A DNA stretch of 62,557 nt from Sva-07 sp041685755 (GCA_041685755.1 JAWLFC010000007.1:1-62557), one strand, 5' to 3'; counted from the first letter of the stretch, positions 45,888 to 55,097 are shown. The notes: generated by a model not told the origin, from the letters alone. A program made the numbers and translations.

Positions 45888-47162
45888 ATGAACCGACACC
45901 GAGACGACCTCGACGAACTGGCCGACCTGATCGCGTTCCTCGACGCGTCGCCGACGCCGTGGCACGCGGTCGCGTCGAGCGTCGACCGCCTCGACGGTTC
46001 CGAACGTCTCGACGAGTCGGCACCGTGGGCCGACGTGCCCAGCGTCGGCCACGTGGTGCGCGACGGCGCGATCATCGCGTGGCGGATCCCGAACGACGAC
46101 CCCGGCCCGGACGCGCCCTTCCGCCTCGTCGGCGCCCACACCGATTCGCCCTGTCTGCGCGTCAAGCCGCGTCCCGACGCCGGTGGGCACGGCTGGAAAC
46201 AGCTCGCGGTCGAGGTGTACGGCGGCATTCTCAACAACACGTGGCTCGACCGTGACCTGGCCATCGCCGGGCGGGTGGTCGCCGCCGACGGCTCGACGGT
46301 GCTCGTCGACGTCCACGAACCCGTCGCCCGGGTGCCGCAGCTCGCCGTGCACCTCGACCGCGAGGTGAACAGCGGTGGACTCGTGCTCGACACCCAGCAA
46401 CACCTGAGCCCCGTGTGGGGTGTCGGCGACGCCACGCCGGGCGAGTTCGCCGACTGGATCGGGCGCGCCGCCGGCCTCCCCGACCGTCCCGTCTGGTGGG
46501 AGCTGTGCCTCTACGACGTGCAGGGCGCCGCCGTGCTCGGCGCCGACCGGTCGCTCCTCGCATCGGGACGACTCGACAACCAGCTGTCGTGCTGGGCCGC
46601 CGTGCGCGCGCTCACCGAGGTGTCACCGGCCGACCACGTCGCCGTCGTCGTCCTGAACGACCACGAGGAGGTGGGCTCGGCGAGCACCACGGGCGCATCG
46701 GGCCCGCTCCTCGACACGGTGCTGTCGCGGCTCGTCGCCGCTCGCGGTGGCTCCGCCGACGACCGCTTCCGCGCCCTCGCCGGTTCGTCGTGCGTGTCGG
46801 CCGACAACGCGCACGCCGTCCACCCCAACTATCCCGATCGTCACGAGCCGGGCCACCGTCCGATCGTCAACGCCGGCCCCGCCCTCAAGGTGAACTCGAA
46901 CCAGCGCTATGCCACCTCGGCGACGACGGCCGCCGAGTTCCAGCGGGCCTGCGAGACCGCGGGCGTTCCGTGGCAGGTGTTCGTCTCGCGCAACAACATG
47001 CCGTGCGGGTCGACGATCGGGCCGCTCACCGCCACCCGGCTCGGCATCGCCACGGTCGACGTCGGCGTGCCGCAGCTGTCGATGCACTCCGCCCGCGAGT
47101 TGTGCGGCGTCGACGACCCCCTCCACCTCACCGCCGCGATGCGGGCGTTCCTCGCCGGCTGA
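45888..47162 (+). CDS. apeB: M18 family aminopeptidase
   Basis: A cytoplasmic dizinc aminopeptidase of 424 residues acting on acidic or neutral N-terminal residues. Metal and catalytic motifs are GAHTDSPCLRVKP (His/Asp), SGRLDNQ (bridging Asp), NDHEEVGS (Glu-Glu) and MHSARELCG (last His). It is full length. The start ATG is two bases after the phosphatase stop. The family forms large dodecameric shells. Confidence 0.93.
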   Translation: MNRHRDDLDELADLIAFLDASPTPWHAVASSVDRLDGSERLDESAPWADVPSVGHVVRDGAIIAWRIPNDDPGPDAPFRLVGAHTDSPCLRVKPRPDAGGHGWKQLAVEVYGGILNNTWLDRDLAIAGRVVAADGSTVLVDVHEPVARVPQLAVHLDREVNSGGLVLDTQQHLSPVWGVGDATPGEFADWIGRAAGLPDRPVWWELCLYDVQGAAVLGADRSLLASGRLDNQLSCWAAVRALTEVSPADHVAVVVLNDHEEVGSASTTGASGPLLDTVLSRLVAARGGSADDRFRALAGSSCVSADNAHAVHPNYPDRHEPGHRPIVNAGPALKVNSNQRYATSATTAAEFQRACETAGVPWQVFVSRNNMPCGSTIGPLTATRLGIATVDVGVPQLSMHSARELCGVDDPLHLTAAMRAFLAG

Positions 47163-47180
47163 CCGCGTCCGCGGATCAGC
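47158..47180. terminator. inverted repeat at the apeB/plsC-like junction
   Basis: GCTGACCGCG can pair with CGCGGATCAGC with one bulge and a two-base loop. The arms contain both convergent stop codons. There is no T-run, so efficiency is unclear. Confidence 0.35.
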
Positions 47181-47865
47181 GCCGACCGGCGGCGCCGGCC
47201 GCTGCCACGTCGAACAGACGCTGGAGCTCGACCGACAACTGCTCGGTCGCCGCCTTGACCGCCGCCCTCGGAACCCGCGCCAACGCAGGGGCGGCGGCGC
47301 CGTCGACGTGGATCGGCGGCCCGATGACGACACACACCTTGTGGGGACGGATGAACCGGGCGTGGCGGGGCATGACCTCGGCCGACCCGCCGATGCCGAC
47401 GGGGACGATCGGCACGCCGGCGCGGGCGGCGACGTAGGCGGCGCCGTCGAAGAGCGGATGGACGACGGGTCCGTCCTTGCGCTCACCCTCGGGGAACAAC
47501 ACGAGCGGTTCACCGCCGGCGAGCACCGTGATGCACCGGTTGAGCGCCTCGCGGTCGGCGGTACCCCGGTTGACCGGGAACGCGCCGAGCGCCGACACGA
47601 ACCATCCGATCGGCCGGTACTTCCACACCTCCTGCTTGCCCATGAAGCGGATTCGGCGCGCCGTGATGCAGGCGGTGATCGGCGTGTCGACGTAGCTGCG
47701 ATGGACCGGGGCGATGACGTAGGGGCCCGTCGCCGGGAGGTGTTCGCGTCCCTCGACGCGCATCCGGGTGAAGGCCTGGGTGAACCAGCAGACGATGCTG
47801 CGACAGATCCGGTAGGCGATCCGACCGGCGCGCGAGTCGCCGGTCGGGAGCGAGGCGCCGCTCAC
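47176..47865 (-). CDS. PlsC-like 1-acylglycerol-3-phosphate acyltransferase
   Basis: Transfers an acyl chain to lysophosphatidate at the membrane. The 229 residues have the HX4D motif as HRSYVD (about 54–59), the FMGKQEVWK and GAFPVNRG blocks, and FPEGERKDG. There is one weak hydrophobic segment near the start. The GTG start overlaps the cmk stop, and cmk-plsC pairing is common in actinobacteria. Confidence 0.88.
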   Translation of the reverse strand: MSGASLPTGDSRAGRIAYRICRSIVCWFTQAFTRMRVEGREHLPATGPYVIAPVHRSYVDTPITACITARRIRFMGKQEVWKYRPIGWFVSALGAFPVNRGTADREALNRCITVLAGGEPLVLFPEGERKDGPVVHPLFDGAAYVAARAGVPIVPVGIGGSAEVMPRHARFIRPHKVCVVIGPPIHVDGAAAPALARVPRAAVKAATEQLSVELQRLFDVAAAGAAGRR

Positions 47866-48557
47866 CGGTCCAGGAGCCCCAGGATGTGGTCGACGACGTC
47901 GTCGATGCCCATCTCGCTGGTGTCGACGATCACGGCGTCGCTCGACTCGGCGAGCGGGCTGTCACGACGCGTCGAGTCCTTGCGGTCGCGGGCGATGATC
48001 GACGCCTCGACCTCGGTCACGTCTCCGCCGATCTCGGCGACGCGGCGTTCGGCGCGGACACGCGGTGAGGCCGTGACGAAGAGCTTGAGCGCGGCGTCCG
48101 GGAAGACCACCGAACCGATGTCGCGGCCTTCGACCACGCCGCCGCCGTGTTCGTCGACCCAGCGACGCTGACGTCGCACGAGTTCGGCGCGGACCCGGCT
48201 GTTGGCGGCGACGGCGCTGACCGCGGACGTGACCTCGCGTCCGCGGATCTCGATCGTCGCGTCGACGCCGTCGACGACGACCGTGGTGACGGGCCCCGAC
48301 GAGTCGAGTTCCAGCGCCACCGTCTCGCAGAGATCGCCGACATCGTCCTCGTCGGAGGGGTCGAGCCCGCGTCGCAGCGCCGCGAACGTGATGGCCCGGT
48401 ACATCGCTCCGGTGTCGAGGTAGTCGAGGCCGAGCCGGGCTGCGACGGCACGGCCGACCGTGCTCTTGCCCGCCCCGGCGGGCCCGTCGATCGCCACCAC
48501 CAGCGCAGCGTCGGACCGTCGTCCGTTCGTGTCCAGCTGCATCGCCGGCTCCGTCAC
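47862..48557 (-). CDS. cmk: cytidylate kinase
   Basis: Cmk phosphorylates CMP and dCMP. The protein (231 residues) has the P-loop IDGPAGAGKSTVGRAVA, LDTGAMYRAIT, VEGRDIGSVVFPDA and IIARDRKDSTR, all diagnostic. The GTG at 48557 gives a GTGA overlap with guaB1; an ATG at 48542 would remove five residues. Confidence 0.95.
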   Translation of the reverse strand: MTEPAMQLDTNGRRSDAALVVAIDGPAGAGKSTVGRAVAARLGLDYLDTGAMYRAITFAALRRGLDPSDEDDVGDLCETVALELDSSGPVTTVVVDGVDATIEIRGREVTSAVSAVAANSRVRAELVRRQRRWVDEHGGGVVEGRDIGSVVFPDAALKLFVTASPRVRAERRVAEIGGDVTEVEASIIARDRKDSTRRDSPLAESSDAVIVDTSEMGIDDVVDHILGLLDR

Positions 48558-49987
48558 CACGACACGCCCAGGGGACGGCCCTCGTCGTAGCCGGCGGTGC
48601 TCTGGACCCCCACGACGGCGCGCTCGTGGAACTCGGGAATCGAGTCGGCGCCGGCGTAGGTGCACGCCGAGCGCAACCCGGCGACGATCTGGTCGATGAT
48701 GTCCTCCACACTCGGGTGCTCGGGGTCGAGATACATGCGTGACGTGGAGATGCCCTCCTCGAACAGTTCCTTGCGGGCCTGCTCGAAGCCGTCGTCGCCC
48801 CGGGTGCGGTGCTTGACGGCGCGGCTCGACGCCATGCCGAAACTCTCCTTGTAGAGCCGGCCGTCGGGGTCGCGCAGCGTGTCGGCCGCCGACTCGTAGG
48901 TACCGGCGAGCCAGGACCCGAACATCACGCTGGCTGCCCCGCCGGCGAGAGCGAGGGCGACGTCACGGGGGAATCGGACGCCTCCGTCGGCCCAGACGTG
49001 CCGACCGAGTCGCTGTGCTTCGTCGGCACACTCGACGACAGCGGAGAACTGCGGGCGGCCGACGCCGGTCATCATCCGGGTGGTGCACATCGCTCCCGGC
49101 CCGACGCCCACCTTGACGATGTCGGCGCCGGCCTCGATCAACTCGCGTGTGCCGGTCGACGTCACCACGTTGCCGGCCACGATCGTGGCGTCGGGCAACT
49201 CGGAGCGCACCGACTCGATCGCCCGCAGCGTGCGGGTCTGGTGGCCGTGGGCGGTGTCGATCACCAACACGTCGACGCCGTGACCGACCAGCTCCTTCGC
49301 CCGGGACGCCGGATCGCCGTTGATGCCGACCGCCACACCGACCATGAGCCGGCCGGCGGCGTCGACGGCGGGACGGTAGATGGTCGAGCGCAGCGCGCCT
49401 TCGCGGGTGATGACACCGAGCAGGTGCCCACCGTCGTCGACGACCGGGGCGACGCGCAGCCGGTTGCGACCGAGATGGTCGAACGCCGTCGCCGGGTCGA
49501 TGTCGGGGCTCAGGATGTGCAGACTCGAGCTCATCACGTTGCGCAGTTGCGTGAAGCGGTCGAAACCCTCGCCGTCGCCCTCGGTGAACACGCCGACCGG
49601 GGTGCCGTCGTCGACGACGACCACGGCGCCGTGGGCGCGCTTGTGGATCAGCGACAGCGCGTCGGCGATCGTGGCGTCGCAGGACAGGGTGATCGGCGTC
49701 TCGAACACCGGGTGGCACCGCTTGACGTAGTCGATGACCCCGGCAACCACGTCGACGGGAATGTCCTGGGGCAGGATGGCGATCCCGCCCCGACGGGCGA
49801 CCGTCTCGGCCATGCGTCGCCCGGCGACCGCCGTCATGTTCGACACGACCAACGGGATCGTCGTGCCGATGCCGTCCGGTGTCGTCAGGTCGACGTCCAT
49901 CCGTGACGGCACGTCGGACAGGCTCGGCACCATGAAGACGTCGTTGTAGGTGAGGTCGTAGCCGGGGTCGGGATGGAGCATGCGCAT
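48554..49987 (-). CDS. guaB1: GuaB1-family IMP dehydrogenase-like protein, probable GMP reductase
   Basis: The 477-residue protein is an IMPDH/GMPR-fold barrel with two CBS domains inserted at about 95–210 (ADALSLIHKRAHGAVVVVD and AFDHLGRNRLRVAPVV). The active-site cysteine loop is GPGAMCTTRMMTGVG, and a flap region lies near GRLYKESFGMASSRAV. Mycobacterial GuaB1 has been reported to be a GMP reductase; the same role is inferred here. The CBS pair could sense nucleotides. Start ATG at 49987 with AGGA eight bases upstream; the mirrored promoter lies at 50023. Confidence 0.88.
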   Translation of the reverse strand: MRMLHPDPGYDLTYNDVFMVPSLSDVPSRMDVDLTTPDGIGTTIPLVVSNMTAVAGRRMAETVARRGGIAILPQDIPVDVVAGVIDYVKRCHPVFETPITLSCDATIADALSLIHKRAHGAVVVVDDGTPVGVFTEGDGEGFDRFTQLRNVMSSSLHILSPDIDPATAFDHLGRNRLRVAPVVDDGGHLLGVITREGALRSTIYRPAVDAAGRLMVGVAVGINGDPASRAKELVGHGVDVLVIDTAHGHQTRTLRAIESVRSELPDATIVAGNVVTSTGTRELIEAGADIVKVGVGPGAMCTTRMMTGVGRPQFSAVVECADEAQRLGRHVWADGGVRFPRDVALALAGGAASVMFGSWLAGTYESAADTLRDPDGRLYKESFGMASSRAVKHRTRGDDGFEQARKELFEEGISTSRMYLDPEHPSVEDIIDQIVAGLRSACTYAGADSIPEFHERAVVGVQSTAGYDEGRPLGVSW

Positions 49988-50020
49988 CGGTGGGTCCTGA
50001 CATTCGCTCTGGAAGCGACG

Positions 50021-50041
50021 CCAGGCTAGGCCCTAGCCTGG
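50021..50041. promoter_or_regulatory. palindromic divergent promoter, guaB1 and hydrolase
   Basis: CCAGGCTAG, three bases, then CTAGCCTGG is a perfect inverted repeat. Each arm supplies a TAGCCT hexamer (minus 50023–50028; plus 50034–50039). The plus hexamer is nine bases before the hydrolase ATG; the guaB1 mRNA would have a leader of about 30 bases. It could be an operator instead of, or as well as, two promoters. Confidence 0.5.
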
Positions 50042-50048
50042 CTCCTCC

Positions 50049-50750
50049 ATGACACGCACCCCGGTCGCACTCGTCCACGGCTGGGGTGGTTCGTTCGCCA
50101 CCACGTGGGAGCGCAGCGGGTTCACGGCGTTGCTGGAGGATGCCGGTGTGCCCGTCATCGGCATCGACCTGCTCGGCCACGGAACCGCCCCCAAACCCCA
50201 CGACCCGGCCGAGTACGCCGACCTCACCGAACGGGTCGCTGCCACCCTGCCCGATGAGCCCGTCGACGCCGTCGGTTTCTCCCTCGGGGCGATCACGCTG
50301 CTGCGGCTGGCGATCGACCAGCCCCACCGGTTCAACCGCGTCGTCCTGGCGGGCATCGGGTCGAACCTGTTCGCCCCCGACCCGTCCGGGACCGAGGCGA
50401 TCGTCGCCGGCCTCGACCACGTCGCCGCCGGGGGTGATCCGTCGACGCTCGACACCAGGGTCCGACTCTTCACCCAGTACGCCGGCCAACCGGGCAACGA
50501 CCTGGCGGCGCTCACCGCCGTCATGCGCCGGCCACCCGGCGAGCCGATCACGCCCGAGCGTTGCGCAGCGGTCACCTGCCCGGTGCTGGTGGCGGTCGGC
50601 GATCAGGACTTCGTGTACCCCGCCGACGAGCTGGCCGCGGCGTTCCCCGATGGCCGCTGCGAGGTCCTGCGCGGGGTCGACCACTTCGCGACGACGGAGT
50701 CGTTCGGGTTCTTCGACTGCGCGCTCGAGTTCCTCGACGCCGTCTGCTGA
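50049..50750 (+). CDS. alpha/beta hydrolase
   Basis: A 233-residue hydrolase with HGWGGS (oxyanion), nucleophile elbow GFSLGA (about residue 80), the acid in VAVGDQDFVYPADE and the His in GVDHFATTES. No lid domain is obvious between strands 6 and 7 beyond a short helical section. The substrate is unknown. It is two bases upstream of the tsaC-type gene and probably co-transcribed with it. Confidence 0.85.
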   Translation: MTRTPVALVHGWGGSFATTWERSGFTALLEDAGVPVIGIDLLGHGTAPKPHDPAEYADLTERVAATLPDEPVDAVGFSLGAITLLRLAIDQPHRFNRVVLAGIGSNLFAPDPSGTEAIVAGLDHVAAGGDPSTLDTRVRLFTQYAGQPGNDLAALTAVMRRPPGEPITPERCAAVTCPVLVAVGDQDFVYPADELAAAFPDGRCEVLRGVDHFATTESFGFFDCALEFLDAVC

Positions 50751-50752
50751 AC

Positions 50753-51664
50753 GTGATCACGACCGAGGTCGACCGGGCGGTCGAGGCGATCCGGGCGGGT
50801 GGCCTGGTGGCGATCCCGACCGAGACGGTCTACGGCCTCGCCGCCGACGCCCGGGATCCCGTCGCCGTCGGGCGCGTGTTCGAGGTCAAGGGGCGCCCCG
50901 CCGACCACCCGCTGATCGTGCACCTCTCCTCGGCCGACGAGGTCCATGCGTGGGCCCGCGAGGTGCCCGTCGCCGCCGAGCGGCTGATCGCCACCGCCTG
51001 GCCCGGTCCGCTCACGGTGATCCTGCCGCGCGCCGGACACGTCCTCGATGTCGTCACCGGCGGACGCGACTCCGTCGGCCTGCGTGTACCGGCACACCCG
51101 ATGACCACCGCGCTGCTCCGGCGGGTGGGGCCGCTGGCGGCGCCGTCGGCCAACCGCTTCGGTTCGGTCAGCCCGACGACGGCGCAGCACGTGTTCGACG
51201 ACCTCGCGGAGTTCCTCGACCCGTCACGTGACGTGATCCTCGACGGGGGGCCGTGTCCGGTGGGCGTGGAGAGCACGATCGTCGACTGCGTCGCCGACCC
51301 ACCCCAGATCCTGCGCGCCGGTGGGATCGCGGTCGAGGACGTGCGTCGCCTGCTCGACGCGGTGGCCGACGCATCCGGGCCGAGCAGGGCGAGCGGCATG
51401 TTGGCGTCGCACTACGCGCCGCGCTGTGCGGTACGGCTCGTCGACGACGCCGACGATGCGATGGCGCTGCGGGCCGGCACGCCCGGCAGCGAGATCCTCG
51501 ATCTCAGCGACGACCCCGTCCGCTACGCCCAGGAGCTCTACGGCCGACTCCGCGACGCCGATGCCCGCGGGGTCGCCACGCTGATCGCCGTGCTCCCGGC
51601 CCCGGTCGGCCTGGGCCACGCCGTCCGTGACCGGCTCACCAAGGCCGCGGCGCGCCGCCCGTGA
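50753..51664 (+). CDS. threonylcarbamoyl-AMP synthase (Sua5/TsaC type)
   Basis: Makes threonylcarbamoyl-AMP for the t6A modification at position 37 of ANN-decoding tRNAs. The YrdC domain has AIPTETVYGLAADA, VKGRPADHPLIVHL and APSANRFGSVSPT. The 303-residue length with SGMLASHYAPRC shows the extra C-terminal Sua5 domain, absent from short TsaC. The GTG start is two bases after the hydrolase stop. No tsaB, D or E genes are nearby. Confidence 0.93.
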   Translation: MITTEVDRAVEAIRAGGLVAIPTETVYGLAADARDPVAVGRVFEVKGRPADHPLIVHLSSADEVHAWAREVPVAAERLIATAWPGPLTVILPRAGHVLDVVTGGRDSVGLRVPAHPMTTALLRRVGPLAAPSANRFGSVSPTTAQHVFDDLAEFLDPSRDVILDGGPCPVGVESTIVDCVADPPQILRAGGIAVEDVRRLLDAVADASGPSRASGMLASHYAPRCAVRLVDDADDAMALRAGTPGSEILDLSDDPVRYAQELYGRLRDADARGVATLIAVLPAPVGLGHAVRDRLTKAAARRP

Positions 51665-51678
51665 CACTCGCTGTCACG
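51660..51678. terminator. hairpin at the tsaC/dnaJ-like convergent stops
   Basis: CGTGACA and TGTCACG form perfect seven-base arms around a five-base loop, and each arm contains one of the two stop codons. A compact bidirectional terminator or pause signal is possible; no T-run follows. Confidence 0.35.
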
Positions 51679-52237
51679 ACCAGTCGACGCGGTTCAGCAG
51701 CTCGACCCAGATGTCGCGGACCACGACGACGTCGGGAGCGGGCGTGCCGTCGAGCCCGGCGACCGTCAGGCTCACCGTCGACGCGCCGGCATCGGGCACG
51801 ACGTCGAGCTGACACCAGCACTCGACCGGCTCGTGGAGGTGGACCTCCAGCCGGTACGGCGGGTCGTCGTCGAGCACCTCACCGATCCACGAGGCGACGA
51901 CCAGCAACCCCTCGTAGGTCTCGACCGGCAGCGCCTCGACGGTGAACGAGGGCATGTCACGGGCGATCCGGTCGCCGATGCGTTCGCCGGTCCGGTTCGC
52001 CACGGTCGCGTCACGCCCGGACCCGTCGGGTGTGGATGCATCGGCTGCCGGCGTGGGCGACGAGGCGGCGAGGCGGGCCAGCGCAGCATCGGCGGCCTCG
52101 TTGAGCCGGCGCATCGTCGCGGCGTCACCACCGCGGTCGGGGTGATGCCGCTTCGCGAGTTCCTTGCGGGCAGCTCGGACGTCGGCGGCGGATGCACCCT
52201 CGCCGAGGCCGAGCACTGCCAACGGGTCGTCGCTCAC
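51674..52237 (-). CDS. J-domain protein
   Basis: A 187-residue DnaJ-like co-chaperone. The N-terminal J domain (about 1–55) contains the essential HPD in AKRHHPDRGGD. There is no G/F region and no zinc fingers. The C-terminal part is unfamiliar, with DMPSFTVEALPVETYEGLLV and a WCQLDVVPD strand, and may be a client-binding domain. It overlaps the xylB stop. A role with DnaK is inferred from HPD only. Confidence 0.8.
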   Translation of the reverse strand: MSDDPLAVLGLGEGASAADVRAARKELAKRHHPDRGGDAATMRRLNEAADAALARLAASSPTPAADASTPDGSGRDATVANRTGERIGDRIARDMPSFTVEALPVETYEGLLVVASWIGEVLDDDPPYRLEVHLHEPVECWCQLDVVPDAGASTVSLTVAGLDGTPAPDVVVVRDIWVELLNRVDWS

Positions 52238-53640
52238 GCCGACGCGTCGCGCAGTGCGGCGTAGCGTTCGCGGAGATCACCCGGATCGATCGCGTCGGCC
52301 ACCGGCGTTCCGCCACCGAGGCCCCATCGACGCTGCACCTCGGCGTGGTCGCAACCCGATGCGACGGCGGCGGCCTGCACCGCCGCCCCGGTGGCGACCG
52401 CCTGGTCGACCGCCGCGACTGCGACGGGACGGTCGACGAGCCCGGCGATGACCGCCTGCAGGCACCGCGACCGGGAGCCACCACCGGTGAGCACGATCGT
52501 GCCGTCGACGGCGGTGTGCCGGCGCAGCGAGTCGAGCGCGTCGACGAGGCCGCAGGCCACGCCGTCGACGGCAGCGCGGGCGACATCGTCACGGGTGACG
52601 TCGCTGCGCAACCCGGCGAGCACCCCACGGGCATCGGGACGGTACGGGGTGCGCTCTCCGTCGAAGTACGGCAGCACGAGCGGCCGGTCCGCGCCGGCAG
52701 CGGAGGCCAACCGGTCGAACTCGTCGTGGTCGACGCCGAGGAGGCGGGCGACGGCGTCGAGCACCTTGGCGGCATTGGAGGTGCACACGAGCGGCAGGAA
52801 GCGGCCGGTCGCGTCGGCGAAGCCCGCCACCTCGCCGCTCGGGTCGGCGGTCGGCGAGTCGGCGACGGCGAACGCGGTCCCCGACGTGCCGATCGACAGT
52901 GCCGCATCGCCACGACCGAGACCGAGGCCGAGCGCCGCGGCCATGTTGTCGCCGGTGCCGACGGCGACGGTCACGCCGTTCCACTCCCCCGCCAGATCCA
53001 GCGGGCCGAGCACGACCGGCACGACGTCGCTCCAGTCGCGCTCGGCGTCGATGATCTCCAGGATGTCCCAGCGGTACTCGCCGGTCGCCGGCGACCAGTA
53101 GCCGGTGCCCGAGGCGTCGCCGCGATCGGTCGTGTGACGCCCGGTCAGCCGGTGCGTCAGGTGATCGTGCGGGAGCAGCACCCGGGCGAGGCGTTGCCAG
53201 GCGTCGGGCCGGGAGCGGTGGAGCCAGGAGAGCTTGGTGGCCGTGAACGCAGCGACGGGCACGCTGCCGACGGCGGCCGCCCAGGCCGCGGCGCCGCCGA
53301 GTTGTTCGATCAGCCATTCGGCGTCGGGGGCGGACTCGGTGTCGTTCCAGAGCTTGGCCGGATGCACCGGCTCACCTGCCGCGTCGAGCGCGACCATCCC
53401 GTGCTGCTGGCCGGCGATGCCGAGGGCCTCGATCCGCTCGCCGCCGGGGAGTGCAGCGACGGCGGACGACCAGGCGTGCTCGAATGCCGCCCACCAGGCG
53501 TGGGGATCCTGCTCGCTGCACGGCGGTGTCACCGGCGGGTGCGGCGACGAGGTCGAGGCGACGATCTCGCCGCTGTCGAGGTCGCGGACTTCGACCTTGG
53601 TGGACTGCGTGGAGGAGTCGACGCCGGCGACGAGGGTCAC
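52234..53640 (-). CDS. xylB: xylulokinase (FGGY carbohydrate kinase)
   Basis: Phosphorylates D-xylulose or a related ketose. The 468 residues show GVDSSTQSTKVEV (phosphate 1), GIAGQQHGMVALD, LWNDTES, and the C-domain SIGTSGTAFAVAD and LTGGGSRSRC. No xylA or sugar transporter lies nearby, so the physiological substrate is uncertain. The GTG follows TAGTCT by seven bases, and that hexamer includes the nitroreductase stop codon. Confidence 0.88.
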   Translation of the reverse strand: MTLVAGVDSSTQSTKVEVRDLDSGEIVASTSSPHPPVTPPCSEQDPHAWWAAFEHAWSSAVAALPGGERIEALGIAGQQHGMVALDAAGEPVHPAKLWNDTESAPDAEWLIEQLGGAAAWAAAVGSVPVAAFTATKLSWLHRSRPDAWQRLARVLLPHDHLTHRLTGRHTTDRGDASGTGYWSPATGEYRWDILEIIDAERDWSDVVPVVLGPLDLAGEWNGVTVAVGTGDNMAAALGLGLGRGDAALSIGTSGTAFAVADSPTADPSGEVAGFADATGRFLPLVCTSNAAKVLDAVARLLGVDHDEFDRLASAAGADRPLVLPYFDGERTPYRPDARGVLAGLRSDVTRDDVARAAVDGVACGLVDALDSLRRHTAVDGTIVLTGGGSRSRCLQAVIAGLVDRPVAVAAVDQAVATGAAVQAAAVASGCDHAEVQRRWGLGGGTPVADAIDPGDLRERYAALRDASA

Positions 53641-53647
53641 GTCGGGC

Positions 53648-53653
53648 AGACTA
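53648..53653 (-). promoter_or_regulatory. -10 element TAGTCT formed by the nitroreductase stop, before xylB
   Basis: The nitroreductase stop TAG plus TCT forms the hexamer, seven bases before the xylB GTG. There is no ribosome site, so it fits the leaderless pattern. Confidence 0.5.
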
Positions 53654-54277
53654 GAGCCAGTCGGCGCGGCGCCCCCAGGCGTCGTCGAAGACCACCTCGT
53701 CGAGCGGTTTGCGCTTCACCGGGCCGTGGTTGCCCTCGGGCACGCCGAGGGTGATGCACGCCGACAGCGCCACCTCGTCGGGGATGTCGAGCAACGATCG
53801 CAGCTCGGCCTCCACACCCAGGTGCCACATCGTGAGCGCCCCGCCGTAGCCCAGCGCCCGGGCGGCGAGCAGGAGGTTCTGGCACGCCGGATACACCGAC
53901 GCCCCCTCGTACGGCGACGGTGCGCGGTAGCGCTGCAGGCACACGAGCACCACGACGGGCGTCTGCTCGAACCGATCGACGTAGCGCTGCATCGACTCGG
54001 CGAATCGCGACGGCCGGTAGCCGTCGGACTCGCGCTTGGTGTTCCAGCCCGCCCGGAATGCGTCACCGAGCAGCGCCTTGGCGGCCACCGCTCGTTCACC
54101 GTCGCGCAGGACCAGGAACCGGAACGGCTGGCGGTTCGAGCCCGACGGCGCCCGCCCGGCGTGCCAGAGGATCGCCGCGAGATCGTCATCGGGGACCGGG
54201 TCGTCGGTGTAGCGACGGATCGCGCGGGTGCTGGCGAGACCGTCGAGCAGCGAGACGGCCGGATCCGGGGTGCTCAC
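53651..54277 (-). CDS. nitroreductase family FMN protein
   Basis: A 208-residue flavin oxidoreductase domain. It has RAIRRYTDDPV (FMN phosphate), the GRAPSGSNRQPFRFLVL loop, and late VPEGNHGPVKRKPLDEVV. The middle YPACQNLLLAARALGYGGALTMW is the dimer helix. It is co-transcribed with the crotonase upstream (GTGA overlap), which hints at a role in reducing an unsaturated or nitro compound, but this is only context. Confidence 0.87.
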   Translation of the reverse strand: MSTPDPAVSLLDGLASTRAIRRYTDDPVPDDDLAAILWHAGRAPSGSNRQPFRFLVLRDGERAVAAKALLGDAFRAGWNTKRESDGYRPSRFAESMQRYVDRFEQTPVVVLVCLQRYRAPSPYEGASVYPACQNLLLAARALGYGGALTMWHLGVEAELRSLLDIPDEVALSACITLGVPEGNHGPVKRKPLDEVVFDDAWGRRADWL

Positions 54278-55083
54278 CGGCCGTGGAAGTCGGGGTCGCG
54301 CTTCTCCATGAACGCCGCCACACCTTCGGCGAAGTCGGCGGTGCGCAACAGCGGCAGCAGCTGCAGGAAGACGTGGTGGACGTTCTGCTCGAACGTCTCG
54401 GTCTCCGCTGCTCGCATCATCCTCTTGATCGCCCTGACGGCGAGCGGTGCGTTCGCAGCGATCTCGCCGGCGAGTTCCTCGGTGCGCTTCGAGAACTCGT
54501 CGGCGGGCACGACGTGGTTGACGAGGCCGAGCTCGAGCGCCTCGGCAGCGGTGATGGTGCGCCCGGTGAAGGCGATCTCTGCTGCCTTGGCGTAGCCGAC
54601 GATGCGGGGCAGCAGCCACGTGCCGCCGCTCTCGGGCAGGATGCCACGCTTGGCGAAGCCGGAGTTGAGCTTGGCGTTCTCGGCGGCGATGCGGATGTCG
54701 CAGCCGAGCGCGAGGTCGAGGCCGTAGCCGGCGGCGCCGCCGTTGAGCGCGCAGATCGTGGGCGTGTCGAGGTTGTGCAGCACCACCGGTGGGGCCGAAC
54801 GGAGGTCGAACTCGCCGGTGAACGACCCGTCACCCCCGCCGAGGCTGCCGAGGCCGCCCTCGGGGCCCGCCTGCTGGGCCTGCAGATCGAGCCCGGCGCA
54901 GAACGCCCGTCCGGCTCCGGTGAGCACGATGCAACGGACGTCGGGGTCGTGGTCGGCGCGCAGCAGCAGTTCGCTGATGTCGTGCAGCATGACCGGCGAG
55001 ATGGTGTTCATCCGCTCCGGCGCGTCGAGTGTGAGAGTGGCGACATGGTCGCGAACGTCGTAGCGGACCTCGTGATCGTTCAC
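54274..55083 (-). CDS. enoyl-CoA hydratase/isomerase (crotonase) family protein
   Basis: Acts on acyl-CoA. The 269 residues carry the oxyanion-hole segments GRAFCAGLDLQ and GGAAGYGLDLALGCDIR, followed by RGILPESGGTWLLPR with a Glu positioned for catalysis. The C-terminal helix ends EGVAAFMEKRDPDF. Hydratase or isomerase cannot be told apart. The GTG start follows TAGGTT by eight bases. It is divergent from livK. Confidence 0.9.
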   Translation of the reverse strand: MNDHEVRYDVRDHVATLTLDAPERMNTISPVMLHDISELLLRADHDPDVRCIVLTGAGRAFCAGLDLQAQQAGPEGGLGSLGGGDGSFTGEFDLRSAPPVVLHNLDTPTICALNGGAAGYGLDLALGCDIRIAAENAKLNSGFAKRGILPESGGTWLLPRIVGYAKAAEIAFTGRTITAAEALELGLVNHVVPADEFSKRTEELAGEIAANAPLAVRAIKRMMRAAETETFEQNVHHVFLQLLPLLRTADFAEGVAAFMEKRDPDFHGR

Positions 55084-55091
55084 GCTGCCGA

Positions 55092-55097
55092 AACCTA
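55092..55097 (-). promoter_or_regulatory. -10 element TAGGTT before the crotonase gene
   Basis: TAGGTT lies eight bases before the GTG at 55083 with no ribosome site. Its divergent counterpart TACACT for livK is at 55126–55131. Confidence 0.5.
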
